NCBI GenBank assembly: GCA_003153855.1
Contig: PMBM01000047.1
Location: forward strand, 6,049 to 11,229
Origin: Propionibacteriaceae bacterium
GTDB lineage: Bacteria > Actinomycetota > Actinomycetes > Propionibacteriales > Propionibacteriaceae
Length of the DNA stretch: 5,181 nt
Direction: 5' to 3'
The stretch's first letter is position 1. Each line of letters begins with the position of its first letter. Shown here one piece after another: positions 1-4,439 of this stretch. The position numbers and the translations under genes are program-made. Below the pieces are notes generated by a model. It ran no database searches and was not told where the DNA came from. It saw nothing but the letters and a program-made list of their open reading frames with translations.

Positions 1-459
1 ATCCGCTCCAAGGGCGAGGCCGGTACGGGCGACGTGTCCGAGGCCACCCGCCACATCCGTACGATCAAGCGCGAGATCGCCGGGCTCGTCGCGACGCTGG
101 CCAACGACCCGGCCGAGCTGTACGTGGCGGCGAAGGAGCTCCAGGCGCCGTACGAGCTGGTACGGGAGGTCGCCGAGCGCGGCGAGCTGCCGGTGGTCCT
201 GTTCGTCGCCGGAGGTATCGCGACCCCGGCGGACGCGGCGATGATGATGCAGCTCGGCGCCGACGGCGTGTTCGTCGGCTCGGGCATCTTCAAGTCCGGC
301 GACCCGGCCAAGCGCGCCGCTGCGATCGTGAAGGCGACCGCGCTGTTCACCGACCCCGAGGTCATCACGCAGGCGTCGCGCGGTCTGGGCGAGGCGATGG
401 TCGGCATCTCGGTCGCGGACATCCCGGCGCCGCACCGGTTGGCCGACCGCGGGTGGTGA
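1..459 (+). CDS. pdxS: PdxS, PLP synthase subunit (3' part, start outside window)
   Basis: This is the C-terminal half (152 residues) of the pyridoxal 5'-phosphate synthase lyase subunit; the full family length is about 295-305 residues. PdxS condenses ribose 5-phosphate, glyceraldehyde 3-phosphate and ammonia into PLP in the cytoplasm, as a dodecamer of TIM barrels. The reading frame is open from base 1. The fragment begins [11 protein letters not shown]; the Lys at fragment residue 4 matches the second catalytic lysine of the family (Lys149 in Bacillus). The phosphate-binding stretch [19 protein letters not shown] and then FVGSGIFKS are intact, and the protein ends in the family-typical RGW. 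Its TGA stop lies inside the pdxT start region (four-base overlap), so the two are surely co-transcribed and probably translationally coupled. An in-frame GTG at base 34 is internal and not the real start, since conserved PdxS sequence continues upstream of it. Confidence 0.97.
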   Translation: MRSKGEAGTGDVSEATRHIRTIKREIAGLVATLANDPAELYVAAKELQAPYELVREVAERGELPVVLFVAGGIATPADAAMMMQLGADGVFVGSGIFKSGDPAKRAAAIVKATALFTDPEVITQASRGLGEAMVGISVADIPAPHRLADRGW

Positions 460-1043
460 CCCGGCCCAGAGTCGGCGTCGTCGCCCTTCAGGGCGGTGTA
501 CGGGAGCACATCGAGCTGCTCGCGTCGCTCGACGCCGTCCCCGTACCGCTGAAGCAGCCGACCGATCTCCTCGGGCCTGATGGCTTGCGGGTGGACGCCG
601 TCGTGCTCCCCGGTGGGGAGTCGTCGACGATCGACCGGCTCCTGAAGATGTTCGGGCTGGGCGAGCCGCTGTCGGAGGCGATTGCGGCGGGCCTGCCGAC
701 GCTGGGCACGTGCGCGGGGCTGATCCAGCTCGCCGCGCGCATCGAGGACCCGGCTCCGGGACAAGGGTGCTTTGGGGTGCTCGACGTGTCTGTACGCCGC
801 AATGCGTTCGGTCGGCAGATCGACTCGGCCGAAACCCGCCTGGAGACGGCGTGGGGTCCCGCCCAGGTCGCGTTCATCAGGGCCCCCGAGGTCGTCACGT
901 ACGGGTCCTCCGTCACGCCAGTCGCCACGCTGCACGACCGCATCGTCGCCGTGACCCAGGGCTCCATCACCGGCATCGCGTTCCATCCGGAGCTCACGGG
1001 CGAGACGCTGTTCCACCGACGGTTGCTGGACTCGATCGCCTGA
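456..1043 (+). CDS. pdxT: PdxT, glutaminase subunit of PLP synthase
   Basis: PdxT hydrolyses glutamine and channels the ammonia to PdxS for PLP synthesis. The 195-residue product has the usual family length (about 190-200). It is a class I glutamine amidotransferase: it starts with [13 protein letters not shown], has the GGESST oxyanion-hole loop near residues 53-58, the nucleophile Cys86 in GTCAGL, and the His177/Glu179 pair in FHPEL. The triad is therefore complete. The start is either the GTG at 453 or the GTG at 456. I prefer 456 because it gives the common GTGA four-base overlap with the pdxS stop; the choice changes the protein by one residue. No strong Shine-Dalgarno sequence precedes either, which fits coupling to pdxS translation. 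The gene is followed by a convergent acetyltransferase gene rather than by further plus-strand genes, so the operon ends here. Confidence 0.96.
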   Translation: MTRPRVGVVALQGGVREHIELLASLDAVPVPLKQPTDLLGPDGLRVDAVVLPGGESSTIDRLLKMFGLGEPLSEAIAAGLPTLGTCAGLIQLAARIEDPAPGQGCFGVLDVSVRRNAFGRQIDSAETRLETAWGPAQVAFIRAPEVVTYGSSVTPVATLHDRIVAVTQGSITGIAFHPELTGETLFHRRLLDSIA

Positions 1044-1057
1044 GCTCTCCCCCGAGG

Positions 1058-1138
1058 GATCCTCGTTTCGGTACCACAGATGACCCGAACGGCTGTTCAG
1101 ACGCACCTTCAGCGAACTGCGGTACGAGAACGAGGATC
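1058..1138. terminator. Long inverted repeat between convergent genes, possible bidirectional terminator
   Basis: Bases 1058-1075 and 1121-1138 are reverse complements at 15 of 18 positions. The outer ten pairs are perfect (GATCCTCGTT with AACGAGGATC) and the inner five are perfect (GGTACC-side), separated by one G-T wobble and two mismatches. The 45-base loop holds a small hairpin of its own (GAAC at 1087-1090 with GTTC at 1095-1098). The structure lies in the gap between the ends of pdxT and the acetyltransferase gene and touches the latter's stop codon. No T-run follows on either strand, so it would be a non-canonical terminator. The base pairing is seen directly; the terminator role is inferred from position. 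Confidence 0.45.
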
Positions 1139-1625
1139 AACGAGGCTGGATCCGCTTCTCCAGGTAGACCAGGCCGGGACGAGTCTGGGGCATCCGTACG
1201 TAGCCGCGCCGCTCGTACAGGCTGATGTTCCGCGCGCTCTTGGCGCCGGTGAACAGCTCGTACCGTGTACAGGCCGCGTCGGCCCGCGCCTCGATCTGGT
1301 CCATCAGCCACCACCCGAGGTGGTGGCCGCGGAGGTCAGGGACGACGCCGATACGGCCGATCTCCCAGGCGTCGCCGGCACGGCTGCCGCGGATGAGGCC
1401 GATCAGGCGACCGTCGAGCCAGAGCCCGAACGCTTCCGTGGTGCCGAGCCAGGCGGCCACCTCCTCGAGGGTCTCGGTCAGCGGCGGGATGTTCATCGTG
1501 CCGTTGGCGAACGCCTCCTCGACCCAGCAGCCGCGTTGCAGCACGGTCACCTGGCCGGCATCGGCGGGAGTCAGGCGACGCAGCTCCGCGCCGGGAATCG
1601 GGCAGGGCGTCAGGGTCGTGGACAC
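1137..1625 (-). CDS. GNAT family N-acetyltransferase
   Basis: The 162-residue protein transfers an acetyl group from acetyl-CoA to an unknown amine. The acetyl-CoA binding motif A is clear at about residues 92-108: IGVVPDLRGHHLGWWLM, with the R-G-x-x-x-G loop at 99-104. The downstream part TGAKSARNISLYERRGY (126-142) is the usual GNAT motif B with Asn133, Tyr137 and the GY turn. The substrate-binding N-terminal half (ELRRLTPADAGQV, then a helical stretch at 50-62) gives no substrate hint. The reading frame stays open upstream to 1826, but that extension is low in family character and covers a promoter and a repeat array. I chose the GTG at 1625-1623 because conserved sequence starts soon after it and a promoter ends seven bases before it. 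There is no Shine-Dalgarno sequence, which fits a leaderless mRNA. It is transcribed alone and converges on pdxT. Confidence 0.87.
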   Translation of the reverse strand: MSTTLTPCPIPGAELRRLTPADAGQVTVLQRGCWVEEAFANGTMNIPPLTETLEEVAAWLGTTEAFGLWLDGRLIGLIRGSRAGDAWEIGRIGVVPDLRGHHLGWWLMDQIEARADAACTRYELFTGAKSARNISLYERRGYVRMPQTRPGLVYLEKRIQPR

Positions 1626-1632
1626 GCTCGGG

Positions 1633-1661
1633 ACGGTACGAACAGTCCGGACCGGTGTCAA
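1633..1661 (-). promoter_or_regulatory. Promoter of the acetyltransferase gene (leaderless)
   Basis: Read on the minus strand, a perfect -35 box TTGACA (1661-1656) is followed by a 17-base spacer and a -10 box TACCGT (1638-1633). The latter keeps the TAnnnT pattern of actinobacterial housekeeping promoters. Seven bases separate the -10 box from the GTG start codon, so transcription should begin at or next to that codon. The boxes are seen; promoter activity and the leaderless transcript are inferred. Confidence 0.65.
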
Positions 1662-1720
1662 CGCGCCACACGTACGCAGCCCTCCGGCCGATCGTCCATC
1701 CCCGCCGTCCCAGTGACGGT

Positions 1721-1889
1721 CGAGTTGCGTGGTGGGCAGGTTATGGGGCGACTGGCAGATGCTGGCCACGCTGAGTTCCGTGTTCGGCGGGCTACGAGCG
1801 TCCCGACCGGCCCCATATCCCGCCATTCACGGAAGTGACGTGTTCGCACCCCCGCCCCGCAGCCCATAACCCGCGCATCACGAAAGTCG
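1721..1889. repeat. Four-copy 27-bp repeat array with overall mirror symmetry
   Basis: Four related 27-bp units fill most of the gene-free stretch 1626-1924. Two read leftward on the minus strand (A, 1747-1721; B, 1798-1772) and two rightward on the plus strand (C, 1812-1838; D, 1863-1889). The unit is CCCATAnCCCGC, then four variable bases, then CACGnAAnTCG. Fifteen of 27 positions are identical in all four. A and D match at 22 of 27, B and C at 19 of 27. Units within each pair start exactly 51 bp apart, and every copy mirrors its partner about base 1805. The 24-bp linkers are not conserved, so selection or origin concerns the 27-bp units. It could be a binding-site array, a small palindromic mobile element (MITE- or BIME-like), or a structured 3' end for the methyltransferase transcript. 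I do not recognise the family. No convincing ORF occupies the stretch. Confidence 0.75.
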
Positions 1890-1924
1890 GCAGACCGTCG
1901 ACCAACTCAGGGCAAGCCAGTCGC

Positions 1925-2593
1925 TCAGCGGTAGAACGTGAAGATCGGCTCGCCAGGTCGCAAGGGTTCGGGGTCGCCGGTCAGCTGCTCGACGCCCACC
2001 CGCATGCCCGTGCCTTCGATCCACTCGTCGCACGCGATCTCGTCGAAGCCCGCCTCCGCGAACCAGCGCCGGATGTCCGGACCGAGGTCGGGCTCCTGGG
2101 CGCCCCGGGTCCACAGGACGGTCGCGTTGCGCGAGCAGAACTGGCGGGAGACGTGGACAAGCCGTTCGATGTCGGCCGGCGAGATGTTGCCCATGATCCC
2201 GCTGAGGAGGACGAGGTCGGCCGGTACGAGACCGGCGTAGGCGCTTGTCGTACCAGCGTCGGCCTCGACGACGTCGATGTCGACGCCGAGCTTGTGGATC
2301 CACTCCCGGGCGGCCATGGCGTTCCTCGGGTTGACCTCGATGAGGGCACCGCTGACGCGCGTGCAGTCGTACGGGCGTTCCTCGAGAACTCCGAGGATGT
2401 CGTGGCCCTGTCCGGCGCAGGAGCTCAGCACGCGCACGCTGCCGGGGGTGCGTTCCAGCCAGGCCGCGATCTGCGCCTGCACCTGGCGCAGGCGAGCGGA
2501 GAGGCTCGAGGACGGGTCCTCGTACGCGTCGTGCCAGGCGACGTAGTCGCGCAGGCGAGGGCTCTGTGGAGTGCCGCCCTGGTCGTCCGACAT
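1925..2593 (-). CDS. Class I SAM-dependent methyltransferase, substrate unknown
   Basis: The 222-residue product looks like a stand-alone Rossmann-fold methyltransferase. After an N-terminal helical part (LRDYVAWHDAYEDPSSSL, about 14-31), motif I is VRVLSSCAGQGHDILGVL at 53-70, where the G-Q-G-H turn stands in for the usual GxGxG loop. The acidic end of strand 2 is Glu86 in ALIEVNPRN, which should bind the ribose of SAM. VEADAGTTSAY (109-119) fits motif III, and ADLVLLSGIMGNIS (125-138) fits the motif IV strand and loop. The C-terminal part, with WTRGAQEPDLGPDIRRWFAEAGFDE, resembles the post-core region of small-molecule methyltransferases. The ATG start at 2593 lies six bases after a -10-like TACGGT. 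It is transcribed away from mutY and alone. The fold assignment is solid; target and role cannot be read from the sequence. Confidence 0.85.
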   Translation of the reverse strand: MSDDQGGTPQSPRLRDYVAWHDAYEDPSSSLSARLRQVQAQIAAWLERTPGSVRVLSSCAGQGHDILGVLEERPYDCTRVSGALIEVNPRNAMAAREWIHKLGVDIDVVEADAGTTSAYAGLVPADLVLLSGIMGNISPADIERLVHVSRQFCSRNATVLWTRGAQEPDLGPDIRRWFAEAGFDEIACDEWIEGTGMRVGVEQLTGDPEPLRPGEPIFTFYR

Positions 2594-2599
2594 GCTCCG

Positions 2600-2627
2600 A
2601 CCGTACAGCGGACGCCTACAGTGTCGG
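2600..2627 (-). promoter_or_regulatory. Promoter of the methyltransferase gene (leaderless)
   Basis: On the minus strand, CCGACA (2627-2622, four of six -35 consensus bases) is followed by 16 bases and the -10 box TACGGT (2605-2600). Six bases then lead to the ATG start codon, so the mRNA would start at or beside the ATG. A GGAG lies only one base before the ATG, too close to act as a normal ribosome binding site. The -35 box shares base 2622 with the opposing mutY -10 box. Confidence 0.5.
2617..2622 (+). promoter_or_regulatory. -10 box of mutY
   Basis: TACAGT fits the TAnnnT -10 pattern and lies seven bases before the mutY GTG start, again suggesting a leaderless transcript. No good -35 box is visible 16-18 bases upstream (candidates such as CTCCGA are weak), so this promoter may be weak or need another factor. 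Confidence 0.45.
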
Positions 2628-2629
2628 GC

Positions 2630-3496
2630 GTGGGCGAGCGGGAGGACAGCGTCGTACGGGCGGTGCTCGGATGGTACGAGACGTCGGCGCGCGACCTTCC
2701 CTGGAGGCGGCCCGACGCGACGCCCTGGGGGATTCTCGTCTCCGAGGTGATGCTGCAGCAGACGCCGGTGGCACGGGTGCTGGAGCCGTGGTCGGCCTGG
2801 ATGGAGCGATGGCCGACGCCGACGGCGCTCGCTGCCGAAGCATCAGGGGCGGCCGTCGCGGCGTGGGGCAGGCTCGGCTACCCGCGCCGCGCTCTGCGGT
2901 TGCACCAGGCAGCCGTCGCGATCGTGGACCGGCACGGAGGGGTCGTTCCGGGCACGTACGACGAGCTGCTCGCGCTTCCGGGGATCGGCGACTACACCGC
3001 CGCCGCCGTTGCCAGCTTCGGCTTCGGGATGCGGCACGTGGTGGTCGACACGAACGTACGCAGGGTGGTTGCGCGGGTTGCCGCAGGCGTCGCCGACCTG
3101 CCGCCCTCGGCCGCGTCCCGCCGCCTCGCCGAGTCGTACGTGCCCGACGGCCCGGACGCGCCGCGCTGGGCGGTCGCCTCCATGGAGCTGGGGGCCCTGG
3201 TCTGTACGGCTCGCTCCCCCCGCTGCGAGGTCTGCCCGGTCGGCGACCTGTGTGCCTGGCGTGCGGCGGGGATGCCCGCCCTCGACGTCCCCGTGCGCGC
3301 CACCCAGTCCTGGCACGGCACCGACCGCCAGTGCCGCGGAACGCTGCTGGCGGCGGTACGGGAGAGTGCCGGGCCTGTCACCCGAGACGCGCTGGTGTCG
3401 TCCTGGGCTGACCCCGAGCAGGCCGAGCGCTGCCTCGAGGCACTTGTCCGCGAGGGCCTCCTGCATGGCGACGAGACGATCAGCCTGTACGGGTGA
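2630..3496 (+). CDS. mutY: A/G-specific adenine glycosylase MutY
   Basis: MutY removes adenine mispaired with 8-oxoguanine or guanine, preventing G:C to T:A mutations. The 288-residue protein has every core element. DLPWRRPDATPWGILVSEVMLQQT (22-45) includes catalytic Glu39. The helix-hairpin-helix LPGIGDYTAAA lies at 116-126, with Tyr122 where the bifunctional EndoIII glycosylases carry their lysine. Catalytic Asp140 lies in VDTNVRRV. The iron-sulfur cysteines are Cys192, Cys199, Cys202 and Cys208, with the family spacing C-x6-C-x2-C-x5-C. The full MutT-like C-terminal domain of E. coli MutY (about 350 residues) is absent. Instead residues about 230-288 (CRGTLLAAVRESAGPVTRDAL...LVREGLL) look like a small winged-helix unit, as in other actinobacterial MutY proteins. 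I chose the GTG at 2630 because it sits seven bases from a -10 box and 20 residues before the conserved core; the frame is open further upstream but overlaps the divergent methyltransferase gene. Confidence 0.93.
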   Translation: MGEREDSVVRAVLGWYETSARDLPWRRPDATPWGILVSEVMLQQTPVARVLEPWSAWMERWPTPTALAAEASGAAVAAWGRLGYPRRALRLHQAAVAIVDRHGGVVPGTYDELLALPGIGDYTAAAVASFGFGMRHVVVDTNVRRVVARVAAGVADLPPSAASRRLAESYVPDGPDAPRWAVASMELGALVCTARSPRCEVCPVGDLCAWRAAGMPALDVPVRATQSWHGTDRQCRGTLLAAVRESAGPVTRDALVSSWADPEQAERCLEALVREGLLHGDETISLYG

Positions 3497-3523
3497 AGCC
3501 GGCGCTCCGAGTTCGCCGACGTC

Positions 3524-3602
3524 CCGGCAGACAGGCAACTGGCGCGCGTGTGGCGCGACGCGCTGGCATGCGTGTCCAGAAGGGCACCGTTTGCCTGTCC
3601 GG
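3524..3602 (+). terminator. Nested hairpin after mutY, probable terminator
   Basis: Starting 27 bases after the mutY stop, ACAGGCAA (3531-3538) pairs with TTGCCTGT (3591-3598). After a three-base bulge, CCGG (3524-3527) pairs with CCGG (3599-3602). Inside, GCGCGT (3544-3549) pairs with ACGCGC (3558-3563) around an eight-base loop. There is no T-run, as is common for actinobacterial terminators. It would separate mutY from the riboswitch-controlled unit. Pairing is seen; function is inferred. Confidence 0.5.
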
Positions 3603-3669
3603 CAGCATCGAGGGACGTCACCGGCTTTCGCCCACCGCATCGGACACGCGCTCGGATTCAGCGCGGTCG

Positions 3670-3675
3670 TATACT
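3670..3675 (+). promoter_or_regulatory. -10 box for the riboswitch-ykoE transcript
   Basis: TATACT is one base from the TATAAT consensus, in otherwise GC-rich DNA. It lies 11 bases before the first conserved riboswitch base, so the transcript should begin right at the base of the aptamer. No clear -35 box is seen 16-18 bases upstream. Confidence 0.55.
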
Positions 3676-3683
3676 CGGCAGCG

Positions 3684-3776
3684 AACACGGGAGTCCGGAG
3701 ACGCCGGGCTGAGAGGAAGGTTCGCTACCTTCGACCGTCGAACCTGATCTGGGTCATGCCAGCGCAGGGAGGCAGC
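3684..3776 (+). promoter_or_regulatory. TPP riboswitch (THI element)
   Basis: This aptamer binds thiamine pyrophosphate and normally lowers expression of the downstream gene. Conserved THI-box blocks appear in order: ACGGGA (3687-3692), GCTGAGA (3708-3714), CTGATCTGG (3744-3752), ATGCCAGCG (3756-3764) and CAGGGA (3765-3770). CCGG pairs with CCGG across 3695-3707, GAAGG (3716-3720) pairs with CCTTC (3728-3732) in a variable stem, and CTGG pairs with CCAG around GTCATG in the pyrophosphate arm. The closing P1 stem is not obvious to me by eye, so the outer limits are approximate. It lies about 55 bases before ykoE, matching the known regulation of thiamine-related transport genes. Confidence 0.95.
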
Positions 3777-3830
3777 TCGAGACGCCGACAGTCGGCATCG
3801 ACCCGTGCCCGAACCGCAAGGGACTGGCAC
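3777..3830 (+). promoter_or_regulatory. Leader between riboswitch and ykoE, with Shine-Dalgarno site
   Basis: AAGGGA (3818-3823) sits seven bases before the ykoE ATG, a good ribosome binding site. GTGCC (3805-3809) can pair with GGCAC (3826-3830), which would place the binding site in the loop beside the start codon. Upstream, GCCGA (3784-3788) pairs with TCGGC (3792-3796). Neither hairpin is followed by a T-run, so control is more likely at translation start than by transcription termination. That mode of control is an inference. Confidence 0.6.
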
Positions 3831-4439
3831 ATGGCATCACCATCTCAGGCGACGCGTACGTACGGCTGGCGCGTCGTCGACATCGTCGTCACCTCCGTAC
3901 TCGGCGTGGCGACCGGCATCATCTTCCTCGGCTGGAACTTCGTCGGCGGGGCGGGCTTCGACGCCCTCGACAAGGTGACTCCTGGCCTCGGCGGTCTGGC
4001 TGTCGGGATCTGGCTCATCGGCGGCGTGCTCGGCGGGCTGATCATCCGCAAGCCCGGCGCCGCACTCGCGGTCGAGCTGATCGCCGCCTCTGTCTCGGCC
4101 GCCCTCGGCAGCCAGTGGGGCATCACGACGCTGTACTCGGGGCTCGCGCAGGGACTCGGAGCCGAGCTGATCTTCCTGGTCTTCGCGTACAGGCGCTGGG
4201 GCCTCGTACCGGCCGCGCTCGCGGGGGCAGGCGCCGCCGTGGGCGAGTGGATCCTGGAGCTGTTCATCCCGGGCAACATCGCGAAGTCCGTCGCGTTCAA
4301 CGTGATCTACCTCGTCTCGATGGTCATCTCGGGCGCGGTACTCGCCGGCGGCGTCGGCTGGGCACTCACCAAGGCGCTCGCGGCGTCCGGAGCGCTGTCG
4401 CGGTTCGCGGCAGGCCGTGAGGCTCGTGCGGACGTCTGA
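3831..4439 (+). CDS. ykoE: YkoE family substrate-binding membrane protein of a thiamine/HMP ECF transporter
   Basis: This 202-residue protein is the S (substrate-capture) component of an energy-coupling-factor importer, probably for thiamine or its precursor hydroxymethylpyrimidine. It is strongly hydrophobic with about six membrane segments: roughly residues 15-37, 52-72, 76-92, 99-119, 125-146 and 153-180. Family-like features include DIVVTSVLGVATGIIFLGWN in the first segment, the loop RKPGAALAVELIA with Glu82, the stretch YSGLAQGLGAELIF with Gln107 and Glu112, and GEWILELF. The substrate call rests on family resemblance plus the TPP riboswitch directly upstream. The ATG at 3831 has a good ribosome binding site; the frame is open far upstream but that part crosses the riboswitch and mutY in the wrong frame. 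Its stop codon touches the ATPase start. No ykoF-like gene precedes it, unlike the Bacillus ykoFEDC operon. Confidence 0.9.
   Translation: MASPSQATRTYGWRVVDIVVTSVLGVATGIIFLGWNFVGGAGFDALDKVTPGLGGLAVGIWLIGGVLGGLIIRKPGAALAVELIAASVSAALGSQWGITTLYSGLAQGLGAELIFLVFAYRRWGLVPAALAGAGAAVGEWILELFIPGNIAKSVAFNVIYLVSMVISGAVLAGGVGWALTKALAASGALSRFAAGREARADV

Noticed and set aside
1626..1826. N-terminal extension of the acetyltransferase frame to an ATG at 1826
   Set aside because: The added residues show no domain, and the DNA holds a promoter and repeat units, so this is non-coding.
1658..1867. 69-residue open frame on the minus strand in the intergenic region
   Set aside because: No ribosome binding site or family likeness; its apparent repeated AGYG-like words simply reflect the DNA repeat units, and stop codons interrupt the equivalent frame in other copies.
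1721..1889. CRISPR-like reading of the 27-bp repeats with 24-bp spacers
   Set aside because: The units are diverged and inverted relative to each other with only four copies; CRISPR repeats are near-identical and in one direction.
1835..2629. Long N-terminal extension of the mutY frame, in phase upstream of 2630
   Set aside because: It is antisense to the methyltransferase gene and unlike any MutY sequence; the GTG at 2630 has a -10 box and gives the normal family length.
3009..3830. Fusion of a long N-terminal part to YkoE in the same frame
   Set aside because: That frame runs out of phase through mutY and across the TPP riboswitch; the ATG at 3831 has its own Shine-Dalgarno site.
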